From assembly GCF_021491355.1 (NCBI RefSeq), contig NZ_JAKENF010000004.1, positions 124,001 through 188,000 of the forward strand: DNA of 64,000 nt. The letters run 5' to 3'. A model generated the notes under the pieces. That model was given only the letters and a program-made list of their open reading frames with translations, had not been told where the DNA came from and ran no database searches. How positions within the stretch are numbered: position 1 is the stretch's first letter; every line of letters begins with the position of its first letter. The DNA is from Alitabrizicola rongguiensis (lineage in GTDB: Bacteria; Pseudomonadota; Alphaproteobacteria; Rhodobacterales; Rhodobacteraceae). The translations under genes were made by a program, and so were the position numbers. This document shows, piece by piece, positions 37,746 through 47,830 of the stretch.

Positions 37746-37779
37746 GGCTTCTCCTCGCCAAATACCCCCGCCGGAGGCA
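37746..37779 (-). repeat. Intergenic element with GGCGGGGGTATTTGGCGAGGA core
   Basis: Read on the minus strand this is GCCTCCGGCGGGGGTATTTG followed by GCGAGGAGAAGCC. It resembles the element at 6777-6835 (GGGGTACTTTTCCCAAGAAG). I recall such sequences recurring after genes in Rhodobacteraceae. A role as terminator or interspersed repeat is possible. Confidence 0.45.
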
Positions 37780-37822
37780 AACCCGAGCCGGCGGCGAAGG
37801 CCGCCGGCGAGACAAAAGGCGT

Positions 37823-37838
37823 GGCCCCGCAAGGGGCC
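37823..37838 (-). terminator. Short hairpin after the holin-like gene
   Basis: GGCCCC-GCAA-GGGGCC forms a 6-bp stem 10 bases beyond the stop of the minus-strand gene. In that direction TTTT follows after six bases (CACGCCTTTTG). Confidence 0.55.
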
Positions 37839-37847
37839 TCCTTCAGA

Positions 37848-38288
37848 TCAGCGGCGGCGGGTCAGCGCCAGGGTCAGGCCAAAGACGAAGGCCGCCACCA
37901 GCGACGGCACCCCTCCGGTTTCCGGCGGGGTCAACCCGGCCTGCGCCAGGAACCCCCGCATGGCCCGTTCCATCTCGCCCGGCCCACCGGCGGCGGCGCG
38001 CGACAGGGCTTCGAGCGCGTCGCTGTCCAGATCGGGCGCCGCGCTCGTTGGACGGCGCGGCCGCATTGCCGCGACGGCCATCAGGATGGCCCCGAGGCCA
38101 AGGAAGCACAGCCCGAGGAAGATCGAAGCGAACAGCGCCCCCTTCAGGGCCGCCAGCGCGATCCAGGCTGCGGCGACAAGAAAGCCCAGACCCACAATCA
38201 GGCAGATGACGGCAGCAAGGCCAAAGCCCGCCTTCCGCATCGTGTCGCGCGCCTTCGCCCGCGCAACGAGACCAACCAGCCGGAACAC
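37848..38288 (-). CDS. Phage holin family-like small membrane protein
   Basis: The 146-residue protein has two adjacent membrane helices (LAAVICLIVGLGFLVAAAWI and ALFASIFLGLCFLGLGAIL) and a third near the C-terminus (SLVAAFVFGLTLAL). This layout fits the chromosomal holin-superfamily group (YqjE-like). A GTG at 38286-38288 after CCGGAG is the likely start. It follows a DUF883-like gene by 2 bases. Together they resemble the yqjD-yqjE pair. It is probably not a lytic holin. Confidence 0.75.
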   Translation of the reverse strand: MFRLVGLVARAKARDTMRKAGFGLAAVICLIVGLGFLVAAAWIALAALKGALFASIFLGLCFLGLGAILMAVAAMRPRRPTSAAPDLDSDALEALSRAAAGGPGEMERAMRGFLAQAGLTPPETGGVPSLVAAFVFGLTLALTRRR

Positions 38289-38290
38289 GC

Positions 38291-38581
38291 CTATCTCCGG
38301 TTCAAGAGAAGGCCGACAAGGAAGCCGACCCCCGCAGCCACAGCCATCGCCGTCGCAGGGTTCTGACGCATGGCGGTCTCGGCATCGGCGAAGGCGTGCT
38401 GCGCCCTGGCCTTTGCCTCGCCAGCGACATGCTCGCCCCTGACCTTCAGGCCGGCGGCGAATTCTGCGCCCTTCTCCTTCAGATCGGCCGACAGTGCCGC
38501 GATCTCGGCCTGAAGTTCGGCGATCTGGCTGGTGAGTTCCTCGACGGTCGGTGCCGCCTCGTCCTTCGGTTCGCGAGCCAT
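38291..38581 (-). CDS. DUF883-like (YqjD/ElaB-type) membrane-anchored protein
   Basis: The 96-residue protein has a long amphipathic N-terminal coiled coil (VEELTSQIAELQAEIAALSA) and a C-terminal membrane helix (AMAVAAGVGFLVGLLLNRR), as in YqjD/ElaB, which attach ribosomes to the membrane in Escherichia coli. The start MAREPKDEAAP follows AAAGGAGG. It leads a two-gene unit with the holin-like gene. Confidence 0.82.
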   Translation of the reverse strand: MAREPKDEAAPTVEELTSQIAELQAEIAALSADLKEKGAEFAAGLKVRGEHVAGEAKARAQHAFADAETAMRQNPATAMAVAAGVGFLVGLLLNRR

Positions 38582-38680
38582 GGGACACCTCCTTTCTTCG
38601 GCAGGTATAGCCCGGGCGGTGTCATACGTCACGCTTGCGTCGCAGGTATCGCAGCGGGCACCCGCCATGCGGTCAAAGAA

Positions 38681-38705
38681 AAAGGGCGGCCAGAGGCCGC
38701 CCTTT
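38681..38705 (-). terminator. Intrinsic terminator of groESL
   Basis: AAAGGGCGGCC (38681-38691) and GGCCGCCCTTT (38695-38705) form an 11-bp stem with a 3-base loop. In the minus-strand transcript it is followed by TTCTTT after the T-rich arm, a typical intrinsic terminator 24 bases beyond groEL. Confidence 0.88.
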
Positions 38706-38728
38706 CCCGATGTCGTTTGCTCGGGCGA

Positions 38729-40384
<1,656 letters not shown>

Positions 40385-40439
40385 TTACTTTGTGTTTCGT
40401 TCGATGGGCGCCGGTGGCACCCGTTCGGAAAGGCAGTCC

Positions 40440-40727
40440 TCAGGCGATGATGCCGAGGATGTCGCTTTCCTTCATGATCAGCAGCTCTTCGCCGTCCAGC
40501 GTCACTTCGGTGCCCGACCATTTGCCGAACAGGATGCGGTCGCCAGCCTTGACCGACGGTGCGATCAGTTCGCCCGAGTCTTTCCGCGCGCCTTCGCCGA
40601 CCGAGACGATCTCGCCCTCGGCGGGCTTTTCTTTCGCGGTATCGGGGATGATCAGGCCGCCCTTGGTTTTCTCGTCGCTCTTCACACGGCGAACGAGGAC
40701 ACGGTCATGCAGCGGTTTGAAAGCCAT
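40440..40727 (-). CDS. groES: Co-chaperonin GroES
   Basis: The 95-residue protein starts [20 protein letters not shown], and has the mobile loop [16 protein letters not shown] and the end ESDILGIIA. It caps the GroEL ring. A start 10 residues upstream lacks the family sequence. The gene precedes groEL and is preceded by CIRCE. Confidence 0.98.
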   Translation of the reverse strand: MAFKPLHDRVLVRRVKSDEKTKGGLIIPDTAKEKPAEGEIVSVGEGARKDSGELIAPSVKAGDRILFGKWSGTEVTLDGEELLIMKESDILGIIA

Positions 40728-40763
40728 CTGAGAACACTCCCTAGGTTCCAGGTTCAATTGCTA

Positions 40764-40790
40764 TTGGCACTCATCTTGGTCGAGTGCCAA
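40764..40790. promoter_or_regulatory. CIRCE element (HrcA operator) upstream of groES
   Basis: TTGGCACTC-N9-GAGTGCCAA is a perfect 9-bp inverted repeat with the canonical spacer (consensus TTAGCACTC-N9-GAGTGCTAA; one base changed symmetrically in each arm). It lies 37 bases before the groES start. HrcA should bind it and repress groESL when cells are not stressed. Confidence 0.95.
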
Positions 40791-40924
40791 CGACGCGTAG
40801 TTAGGCATGGCGCTTCGGCCTGTCAACGTCCGCGACGGCAGAATCTTCGATGAAATTTTTGTGGCACCGGGTTGGAGCGCGGTCGCGGACATGCGACCTT
40901 CGCCTTGCTCACAAGGAAATGGTC

Positions 40925-41923
40925 ATGCGCCTTCTCATTGCCGGACTTCTCGCCCTGCTGCCCCTTTCGCCTGCCTTCGCGGCCTGCAACGGGCAGGACC
41001 AGCTCGCTGCCCTGCCACCTGCGACGCAGGCGGAGCTTCAGTCCGCCGCCGACGCTGCCCCGTTTGCACGGGGGAATTACTGGCGCGCCACCCGCGGGGA
41101 CGAGGTCGTCACGCTTCTTGGCACCGTCCATATCGACGATCCGCGGCTTGATGCAGTGGTGGCTGCGGCTCTGCCTGATCTCAAGACCTCGACAGTGCTG
41201 CTGGTCGAGGCAGGGCCGGAAGAGCAGGCGAAGCTGCAGAAGGCGCTGGCGAGCGATCCGTCGCTGATGTTCATCACCGAAGGCCCGACCTTGGCCGAAC
41301 GCCTGCCCGGGGCCGACTGGCAGACGCTGAAGGCGGCCTTCGCGGCACGCGGGGTGCCCGCCTTTCTTGGCGCCAAGATGCAGCCGGCCTACGTCTCTCT
41401 GGTCCTGTCTATACCACCCTGCGCAACGGAGATGATGCAGGGCAACGGAAACGGTCTTGACCAGAGGCTCATCGGCCGGGCCCAAGCGCAGGACATTCCC
41501 ATCCGCGCGCTCGAGCCCTTCGACACTGTCTTCAAGCTGATCCGCGCCATGCCGAGCGACGACCAGATCGAGATGCTGGAGATGTCGATCGCCCTTGAAG
41601 ATCAGGCGGCCGACAGCTTTGCCACTCTACTGCAGGCCTATTTTGCCGAGAACGCCCGACTGATGTGGGAATTCTCACTCTGGCAGTCGGCGCAGACGCC
41701 GGGGATGACACCTGAACGGGCCCGCGCCGAGGCCCAGCAGATGGACGAGATGCTTATGTCAGGCCGGAATCGCGCATGGATTCCGGTCATCGAGGCCGCC
41801 GCCAAGGAAGGGGCCGTCTTCGCAGCCTTTGGCGCCCTGCATCTGGCTGGCCCCGAAGGCGTTCTGGCGCTTCTGCAGCAGCAGGGCTTTGCGATCGAGC
41901 GACTGCCGTTCCCCTCCCCTTAG
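40925..41923 (+). CDS. TraB/GumN family protein, secreted
   Basis: The 332-residue precursor starts MRLLIAGLLALLPLSPAFA, a signal peptide. AAGGA lies 7 bases before this ATG, whereas the ATG at 40919 is too close to it. VVTLLGTVHIDDPRLDAVV is the GX2H motif of the family, and VFAAFGALHLAGPEGVLALL near the end is the second. The fold resembles metal-dependent proteases (Tiki-like). The function in bacteria is unclear. Confidence 0.87.
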   Translation: MRLLIAGLLALLPLSPAFAACNGQDQLAALPPATQAELQSAADAAPFARGNYWRATRGDEVVTLLGTVHIDDPRLDAVVAAALPDLKTSTVLLVEAGPEEQAKLQKALASDPSLMFITEGPTLAERLPGADWQTLKAAFAARGVPAFLGAKMQPAYVSLVLSIPPCATEMMQGNGNGLDQRLIGRAQAQDIPIRALEPFDTVFKLIRAMPSDDQIEMLEMSIALEDQAADSFATLLQAYFAENARLMWEFSLWQSAQTPGMTPERARAEAQQMDEMLMSGRNRAWIPVIEAAAKEGAVFAAFGALHLAGPEGVLALLQQQGFAIERLPFPSP

Positions 41924-41940
41924 CCGTCAGGCCAGTCCTA

Positions 41941-41954
41941 GCTGCGGCGCAGCA
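41941..41954. promoter_or_regulatory. PhaR-box-like palindrome upstream of the pyrophosphatase gene
   Basis: GCTGCGGCGCAGCA is a palindrome (GCTGC-GGC-GCAGC-type) of the CTGC-N3-GCAG class reported for PhaR in Rhodobacteraceae. The same 14 bases occur at 44131-44144. It lies 92 bases before the pyrophosphatase start. Confidence 0.4.
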
Positions 41955-42045
41955 CCACACGCAGCGCAGGGCGGCGCGGCGTGACAACCCGGCCGCCCGA
42001 CACTATAAGGCGCGCGGAAAACTCCCCTTTTGCGAAGGCATACCC

Positions 42046-42963
42046 ATGATCAAGGTTTTCGGCCACAAATCCCCCGACACCGATTCCACCGGCTCGCCCA
42101 TCATCTGGGCCTGGTACCTGACCGAGGTGAAGGGCACCCCGGCCAAGCCCGTGCTCCTTGGCGAGCCGAACACCGAGGCCGCCTTCGTGCTGAAGCGGTG
42201 GGATCTGGCCAAGCCCGAGATCATCGCCGACGTCGGCGCGGGGGAAGAGGTGGTGATCGTCGATACCAACAACCCGGCCGAACTGCCCGCCTCGATCAAT
42301 GACGCCAACATCCTTGGTATCGTCGATCACCACATGCTGGTTGGCGGCATCAAGACCAAGACCCCGATCGACATCACCATCCGCCCGCTCGCCTGCACCG
42401 CGACGATCATGCACGACCTGATCGGTGCCGACCTTGCCAAGGCGCCGAAGGCGATCAAGGGCGCAATGCTGTCCTGCATCCTGTCCGACACGCTGGAATT
42501 CCGGTCGCCAACCACGACTTCGCATGACAAGGCGGTGGCTGAAAAGCTGGCGGCGGACCTCGGCATATCGATCCCCGACTATGCGGCCGAGCTTTTCGCC
42601 GCCAAGTCGGACGTATCGCGCTTCTCGGATGCCGAACTGCTGCGCATGGACTCCAAGGAATACGAACTCGGCGGCAAGCAGCTCCGTGTCTCGGTCCTTG
42701 AGACCACCGCCCCCAAGGTGCTTCTCGACCGCAAGGCGAGCTTGATGAAATCGATGGATGGCGTGGCCAAGGAAGACGGCGCCGATCAGGTGCTGCTGTT
42801 CATCATCGACATCCTGAAGGAAGAGGCGACGCTCCTCGTGCCGAACGACTTCGTCAAGACGGTGGCCGAGGCGTCTTTCGGCGCGAAGGTCTCGGGCGAC
42901 ACGGTGGTTCTGCCCGGCATCATGAGCCGCAAGAAGCAGATCCTGCCGATGCTCAAGGTCTGA
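42046..42963 (+). CDS. ppaC: Manganese-dependent inorganic pyrophosphatase (DHH family)
   Basis: The 305-residue enzyme hydrolyses pyrophosphate to phosphate in the cytosol. FGHKSPDTDSTGS, VIVDTNNPAEL and GIVDHHM (the DHH motif) bind two Mn ions, and SRKKQILP near the C-terminus is the substrate-binding loop of family II enzymes. Length is typical. It has its own region, with two hairpins after the stop. Confidence 0.95.
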   Translation: MIKVFGHKSPDTDSTGSPIIWAWYLTEVKGTPAKPVLLGEPNTEAAFVLKRWDLAKPEIIADVGAGEEVVIVDTNNPAELPASINDANILGIVDHHMLVGGIKTKTPIDITIRPLACTATIMHDLIGADLAKAPKAIKGAMLSCILSDTLEFRSPTTTSHDKAVAEKLAADLGISIPDYAAELFAAKSDVSRFSDAELLRMDSKEYELGGKQLRVSVLETTAPKVLLDRKASLMKSMDGVAKEDGADQVLLFIIDILKEEATLLVPNDFVKTVAEASFGAKVSGDTVVLPGIMSRKKQILPMLKV

Positions 42964-42970
42964 CCGCGAC

Positions 42971-42996
42971 GCCAAGACTGCTCGCAAAGTCTTGGC
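42971..42996. terminator. Hairpin after ppaC
   Basis: GCCAAGACT (42971-42979) and AGTCTTGGC (42988-42996) pair perfectly with an 8-base loop, starting 7 bases after the stop. No T-tract follows. Confidence 0.6.
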
Positions 42997-43015
42997 AATA
43001 TCCTTCAAGGGATCT

Positions 43016-43050
43016 TGCGGCCCGTCACAGGCTCCGCCGGACGGGCCGCA
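43016..43050. terminator. Second hairpin between ppaC and the HAD gene
   Basis: TGCGGCCCGTC (43016-43026) and GACGGGCCGCA (43040-43050) form a perfect 11-bp stem with a 13-base loop. It lies in the 181-base gap and may terminate readthrough or shape the leader of the HAD gene. Confidence 0.5.
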
Positions 43051-43144
43051 GGCAACCGGATTACACCTGTCTTTGCGGGCCTACGCCTGCCCCACGGAAT
43101 CCGAACGGGTTCCAGCCTCCCTTCTAGCAGCGAAAGGCCCTCGC

Positions 43145-44035
43145 ATGACCCGGCTGATCTCCCATCTCGACGAAATCTCCGATGGCTACGGCGTGCTGCT
43201 CTGCGATCTCTGGGGCTGCCTGCATGACGGCAAGCACCCCTTCCCCGAGGCTGTCACAGCCCTGCGGGGCTTCCGGGCCCGTGGTGGGAAGGTGATCCTC
43301 CTCACCAATGCGCCGCGCCCGAAACCTAGCGTCGCCAAACAGTTGGACCGGATGGGCGTCCCGCGGGACATCTGGGACGACATCGTCAGCTCGGGCGATG
43401 CCGCGCAATACGGCCTCGTCACCGGCGCGGTCGGTCGCAAGGTCGCGCATATCGGCGCCGAGAAGGACAAGCCCTTCTTCACCGATTTCAGCGAAGATCT
43501 CGCCCGTCTGGCGGCAACCGAACCACCCTTCTCCATCGTTCCGCTCGAGGAAGCCGAAGGCATCGTCTGCACCGGCCTCACCGACGACCTGACCGAAACG
43601 CCCGAGGATTATCGCGGGCAGTTGCTTTACGGAAAGACCAAGGGTCTGAAGATGCTTTGCGCCAATCCAGACATCATCGTCGATTACGGCGACAAGCGGT
43701 TGTTCTGCGCCGGCGCGCTCGCACAGCTCTACGAGCAGATGGGGGGGACGGCGCTCTATTTCGGCAAACCGCATCCGCCGATCTATGATCTGGCCCGCCG
43801 CCGTGTCGCCGAACTTGGGGGAGAGGGCGATCCGCTCTACCTCGCCGTGGGCGACGGCATCGCGACCGACGTCCAGGGCGCACAGGGCGAAGGGATCGAT
43901 GTGGTCTTCGTCACCGGCGGGATCGCCGTCGATCAATTCGGACCGGATTCACTCAATCCCGACAAAGGCTTGCTTGAAGACTGGCTTGCCAGCCACCAGA
44001 TGTCGCCCACCTATTCGATCTCGCGTCTCCGGTAG
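43145..44035 (+). CDS. HAD-IIA family hydrolase (TIGR01459-like)
   Basis: The 296-residue protein has DLWGCLHDGKHPFPEA (motif I with Asp and the unusual CLHDG), LLTNAPRPKPS (motif II) and AVGDGIATDVQGAQGEG (motif IV with GDG-x3-D). The large cap places it with type IIA HAD phosphatases such as NagD. It would remove phosphate from an unknown small molecule. The segment YFGKPHPPIYDLA holds the conserved Lys. Confidence 0.87.
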   Translation: MTRLISHLDEISDGYGVLLCDLWGCLHDGKHPFPEAVTALRGFRARGGKVILLTNAPRPKPSVAKQLDRMGVPRDIWDDIVSSGDAAQYGLVTGAVGRKVAHIGAEKDKPFFTDFSEDLARLAATEPPFSIVPLEEAEGIVCTGLTDDLTETPEDYRGQLLYGKTKGLKMLCANPDIIVDYGDKRLFCAGALAQLYEQMGGTALYFGKPHPPIYDLARRRVAELGGEGDPLYLAVGDGIATDVQGAQGEGIDVVFVTGGIAVDQFGPDSLNPDKGLLEDWLASHQMSPTYSISRLR

Positions 44036-44092
44036 GAGGCAGGCTAGCCATAGCCTTGCGCCGAGCCGGGAGGGTAACAATCTTTCGATCTG

Positions 44093-44144
44093 TTGCTACA
44101 ATGCGGTTTAATCTTGCGCGTAGCAATTGCGCTGCGGCGCAGCA
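44093..44144. promoter_or_regulatory. Inverted repeat and PhaR-box-like site upstream of the MaoC gene
   Basis: TTGCTAC (44093-44099) and GTAGCAA (44120-44126) are 7-bp inverted repeats. Directly after lies GCTGCGGCGCAGCA (44131-44144), a palindrome that fits the CTGC-N3-GCAG pattern of PhaR and the 12-base pattern TGCRNYGCASMA as I recall it. It lies 20-70 bases upstream of the candidate starts of the hydratase gene. Confidence 0.5.
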
Positions 44145-44184
44145 TCGAGTAAACTCCCTCGTCATGACCGAGAGGATTCGCGAG

Positions 44185-44628
44185 ATGCTCGACAACCTGC
44201 CCCGCGGCACGATCTGCATTGAAGACATCGAGATCGGGATGACCCGCCACCTGCGCAAGACGGTGACGGACCGCGATATCCAGCTCTTTGCCGAGGTCTC
44301 TACCGATCGCAATCCGGTACATCTGGACGACGACTATGCCCGAGACACGATCTTCGAGGGCCGGATCGCCCATGGCATGCTGACGGCCGGCCTGATCTCG
44401 GCGGTGATCGGCGAACAGCTTCCCGGCCATGGGACCGTCTATCTGGGCCAGAGCCTGAAATTCATGGCGCCCGTTCGCCCCGGCGACACCGTTCTGGCCG
44501 AAGTCACGGTGACGGCCATCGACCATAGCAGGCGCCGTGTCACCCTTGAAACCCGCTGCTCGGTCGGCAATACCGTGGTGCTGAAGGGCGAGGCGCTGGT
44601 TCTTGCGCCCAGCAACAAGTTCGACTGA
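44185..44628 (+). CDS. MaoC family dehydratase, PhaJ-like (R)-enoyl-CoA hydratase
   Basis: The 147-residue (or 154-residue) hotdog protein has FAEVSTDRNPVHLDDDYA near residue 41, with Asp and His of the hydratase-2 motif, and RIAHGMLTAGLISAV. Such enzymes hydrate enoyl-CoA to (R)-3-hydroxyacyl-CoA, which feeds polyhydroxyalkanoate synthesis. ATG 44185 follows GAGAGG by 9 bases. ATG 44164 is possible too. PhaR-like sites upstream fit that role. Confidence 0.83.
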   Translation: MLDNLPRGTICIEDIEIGMTRHLRKTVTDRDIQLFAEVSTDRNPVHLDDDYARDTIFEGRIAHGMLTAGLISAVIGEQLPGHGTVYLGQSLKFMAPVRPGDTVLAEVTVTAIDHSRRRVTLETRCSVGNTVVLKGEALVLAPSNKFD

Positions 44629-44663
44629 CGGCGGCTGGCCCGCCCGATCCGGCGCGGGGACGA

Positions 44664-45590
44664 ATGAAGGTTCACCATCACTGGCAGGGGCTTGACGCTT
44701 CGGATCGGGGCGCGTCCATCGCAATGGGCAATTTCGACGGCGTCCATCTTGGCCACAAGGCGGTGATTGACCTTGCCCGCCGGCCCAACGAGCCGCTTGG
44801 AGTCGTGACATTCGAACCCCATCCTCGGCAGTTCTTCGCAGCCGAGTCGCCGCCCTTCCGCCTGATGAACCCCGAGACGCGCGCGAACCGTCTTGCCAAG
44901 CTTGGCGTCCAAGAGCTTTACGAGCTGCCCTTCGACAGGAACCTTGCGGCGCTGACGCCCGAGGAGTTCGCCCGCATCATCCTGGCAGACGGCCTCGGCG
45001 TGTCGCATGTTGTGGTCGGCGCCGATTTCCGCTTCGGCAAGGCGCGAGCCGGATCTGCGGAGACGCTCCAGTCACTGGGGCGGGACCTCGGCTTCAACGT
45101 GACCGTCGCCGAGCTGGTCCAGGCCGGCGGTACGTCGATCTCCTCAACCGCGATCCGCACTGCCCTGTCGGAGGGGCGCACGCGTGACGCCGCCAACATG
45201 CTCGGCCATTGGCACCGGATCGACGGCGAGGTGTTGCACGGCATGAAACGGGGCCGCGAGCTCGGCTATCCGACCGCCAACATGTCGGTCGAAGGGCTGC
45301 ACTTGCCCCGGCCCGGGGTTTATGCCGTGAAGGTTGATGTCATGACCGGGCCACAGATCGGCAGCTACATGGGCGCGGCGAATATCGGCGTCCGGCCGAT
45401 GTTCGGAGAGAACCGGCCAAACCTTGAAACCTACCTGATTGATTTCAAGGGCGATCTCTATGGCCAGCACCTGTCTATCGCGCTGGTCGACTACCTTCGT
45501 CCCGAGCGAAAGTTCGACGGCCTGCCGGCCCTGATCGAACAGATGGATCAAGACGTCGATCAGGCGCGCGCGATTCTTACCTCGCTCTGA
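44664..45590 (+). CDS. ribF: Bifunctional riboflavin kinase / FAD synthetase
   Basis: The 308-residue enzyme makes FMN and FAD. The N-terminal nucleotidyl transferase domain has AMGNFDGVHLGHKAVIDLA (HxGH) and VTFEPHPRQFF. The kinase domain starts near residue 186 and has GMKRGRELGYPTANM. The order and length are normal. It lies 35 bases after the MaoC gene. Confidence 0.95.
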   Translation: MKVHHHWQGLDASDRGASIAMGNFDGVHLGHKAVIDLARRPNEPLGVVTFEPHPRQFFAAESPPFRLMNPETRANRLAKLGVQELYELPFDRNLAALTPEEFARIILADGLGVSHVVVGADFRFGKARAGSAETLQSLGRDLGFNVTVAELVQAGGTSISSTAIRTALSEGRTRDAANMLGHWHRIDGEVLHGMKRGRELGYPTANMSVEGLHLPRPGVYAVKVDVMTGPQIGSYMGAANIGVRPMFGENRPNLETYLIDFKGDLYGQHLSIALVDYLRPERKFDGLPALIEQMDQDVDQARAILTSL

Positions 45591-45627
45591 CCTTCCCTTT
45601 TCCGCCGCCCCGGTGCAGGGTCCGCCC

Positions 45628-46086
45628 ATGGCTGCGAAACCCCTTCGTCCCCGCTTCTGGGAAACCGTCCCCCTTCGCAAGATGACCCCCGAGGAATGGG
45701 AGGCGCTCTGCGACGGCTGCGGCAAATGCTGCCTGAACAAGCTCGAGGACGAAGACACAGGTGAGGTCGCCTTCACCCGTATCGCCTGCCGTCTGCTCGA
45801 TGGCGAGACCTGCCGCTGCAGCCAATATGCCATCCGCCGGCAGTTCGTCCCGGAATGCGTGCAACTCAACACCGAGACATTGCCGAAGATTGCCTACTGG
45901 CTGCCCCGAACCTGTGCTTATCGGCTGCTGCACGAGGGGCGAAAGCTCTACCCCTGGCACCCGCTCATCACCGGCGATCCGAACTCCGTTCACGAGGCCG
46001 GCGCCTCGGTGCGCGGCTGGACGATCCCGGAATTCGAGGTGCCGGAGGAAGAGTGGGAAGATTACCTGATCGAGGAGACCCCCTGA
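45628..46086 (+). CDS. YcgN family cysteine cluster protein
   Basis: The 152-residue protein matches the YcgN/UPF0260 family: RFWETVPLRKMTPEEWEALC then DGCGKCC, later ETCRCSQYAIRR and DCV-like VPECVQL. The Cys residues may bind an iron-sulfur cluster or zinc. The role is unknown. The ATG at 45628 (MAAKPLRPRF) is chosen over a GTG at 45613. It overlaps the aldolase gene by one base (TGATG). Confidence 0.87.
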   Translation: MAAKPLRPRFWETVPLRKMTPEEWEALCDGCGKCCLNKLEDEDTGEVAFTRIACRLLDGETCRCSQYAIRRQFVPECVQLNTETLPKIAYWLPRTCAYRLLHEGRKLYPWHPLITGDPNSVHEAGASVRGWTIPEFEVPEEEWEDYLIEETP

Positions 46087-47111
46087 TGTTCTTCGCCTCG
46101 GACAACACCTCTGGCGCCGCGCCCGAGGTCATGGCGGCGCTGTCCCGCGCAAATGAGGGCTACGCCAAGTCCTATGGTGCCGATGCCATCATGGAGCGCG
46201 TCACGGAACGCATCCGCGAGATTTTCGAGGCGCCAGAAGCGGCGGTCTATCTGGTCGCCACCGGCACAGTTGCGAACTCGCTGGCGCTGTCGGTCTATTG
46301 CCCGCCCTGGGGTGCGGTTTTCTGCCATCGCAACGCACATATCGCCGAGGACGAATGCGGCGCTCCGGAGTTCTATAGCGGCGGTGCAAAGCTGGTCCTG
46401 GTCGAGGGCGCCCATGGCAAGATGACGCCGGACACGCTTGCCTCGGCCCTGTCGCGCATCGGTGAAAGCGGCGTGCATGGCGTGCAACGGGCGATCCTTT
46501 CGATCACCAATGTCACCGAGGCCGGCACCGTCTACACCCCCGCCGAGGTTGCCGCGCTGACGGCACTGGCCCGCGCAAAGGGTTTGCCAAGCCACATGGA
46601 CGGCGCCCGTTTCGCCAATGCGATCGTTGCAACGGGCGCAACCCCGGCAGAGATGACCTGGAAGGCGGGGATCGACGTCCTGTCCTTCGGCGGAACGAAG
46701 AACGGCTGCATGGGCGTCGAGGCAGTGGTGCTGTTCGATCCGGCGAAAGCCTGGGAATTCGAACTGCGCCGCAAGAGGGGCGGGCATCTCTTTTCCAAGC
46801 ACCGCTTCCTTTCGGCACAGATGGAGGCCTATCTGGAGGGCGACCTCTGGCTGCGGCTGGCTGCGCAATCGAACCGCATGGGGGCGCGTCTGTCGCAGGG
46901 GATCGCCGCCCTGCCGGGCAGCGGTCTTATCCACCCCGCCCAGGCCAACATGATGTTCGCCTGGTTTCCGAAAGCCGGTCACGACCGTGCAAAAGCCGCA
47001 GGTGCCGCCTATTATGACTGGGTGGCCCCGCCCGATGGGGCTGCGCGTCTCGTCTGCTCCTGGTCGACGACCGAAGAGGACACCGACCGCTTCGTGAAGC
47101 TCATCAGCTAG
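46086..47111 (+). CDS. ltaE: Low-specificity L-threonine aldolase
   Basis: The 341-residue PLP enzyme splits L-threonine and allo-threonine to glycine and acetaldehyde. VATGTVANSLAL binds PLP phosphate, HMDGARFANAI carries the PLP-contacting Asp and Arg, and SFGGTKNGCMGVE carries the Schiff-base Lys. It converges with the isomerase gene and shares CTAG with it (4-base overlap). Confidence 0.92.
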   Translation: MFFASDNTSGAAPEVMAALSRANEGYAKSYGADAIMERVTERIREIFEAPEAAVYLVATGTVANSLALSVYCPPWGAVFCHRNAHIAEDECGAPEFYSGGAKLVLVEGAHGKMTPDTLASALSRIGESGVHGVQRAILSITNVTEAGTVYTPAEVAALTALARAKGLPSHMDGARFANAIVATGATPAEMTWKAGIDVLSFGGTKNGCMGVEAVVLFDPAKAWEFELRRKRGGHLFSKHRFLSAQMEAYLEGDLWLRLAAQSNRMGARLSQGIAALPGSGLIHPAQANMMFAWFPKAGHDRAKAAGAAYYDWVAPPDGAARLVCSWSTTEEDTDRFVKLIS

Positions 47112-47704
47112 AGCTTGCCCTGCAGATGCAGGTCCAGGTCGTCGAGCCGGTCCTGGCCCCAGAATTTCTCTTCGCCGACGATGTAGAACGGCACGCCGAA
47201 GACACCCCGCGCGATGGCCTCTTCCAGATTGGCAACATAAGTCTCGGCCGCAGACAGCATGTAGAGATCGGCAATCCTTGGGTCGTATCCGTTTGACGCG
47301 AGCACGTCGGCGATAACCTCGGCATCGGCGATATCCTTGTTCTCGGCCCACAGCGCGCGCCCAAACCCGTGGATAAGCCCTGCCACATCGCCACCTCCGT
47401 CCCTGATGGCCGCGATCACGGCATAGGAGGACGGCGCGGGGTTCACCGGAAAGAAAAGCGGCTGCAGGTTCAGCTTCAGTCCTGTCTTCACCGACCAGCG
47501 GCGCAACTCCTGCAGACGATAGGCCTTCCGGCTGTCGTGGCGATCCTTGAGGATTTGTCCACCGGTGCGCGGGAACAGGGCGGAAGGGTCGACGGGCTTG
47601 TAGGCCAAGGTCGCGCCGTTCCGGGCGGCAATCTCTTCGACACGCCGTCCGGCGAGATACACATAGGGAGACACTGTGGAGATATAGCAATCGATCTGTG
47701 TCAT
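47108..47704 (-). CDS. 2-hydroxychromene-2-carboxylate isomerase / kappa-GST family (DsbA fold)
   Basis: The 198-residue protein has a DsbA-type thioredoxin fold with a helical insert. CYISTVSPYVYLAG holds the catalytic Ser of HCCA isomerases in place of a Cys pair, and GVFGVPFYIVGEEKFWGQDR is the cis-Pro region. Family members act with glutathione in aromatic breakdown. No naphthalene-type pathway lies nearby, so the substrate is unknown. Confidence 0.87.
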   Translation of the reverse strand: MTQIDCYISTVSPYVYLAGRRVEEIAARNGATLAYKPVDPSALFPRTGGQILKDRHDSRKAYRLQELRRWSVKTGLKLNLQPLFFPVNPAPSSYAVIAAIRDGGGDVAGLIHGFGRALWAENKDIADAEVIADVLASNGYDPRIADLYMLSAAETYVANLEEAIARGVFGVPFYIVGEEKFWGQDRLDDLDLHLQGKL

Positions 47705-47830
47705 TGCGTCATTCCCCCAAAGGCATGGTTTCCAAGGACCCTAGCCGGGTGATAAGCGGATGCCAACGTCACGAATCCGTTGCATGACCCTGCTGCGGGG
47801 TCAGCTGCGGCGGCTGCCAAGGATATGCCC

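Noticed and set aside
37848..38288. Prophage holin
   Set aside because: No phage genes lie nearby, and the pairing with a DUF883-like protein fits the chromosomal yqjDE arrangement.
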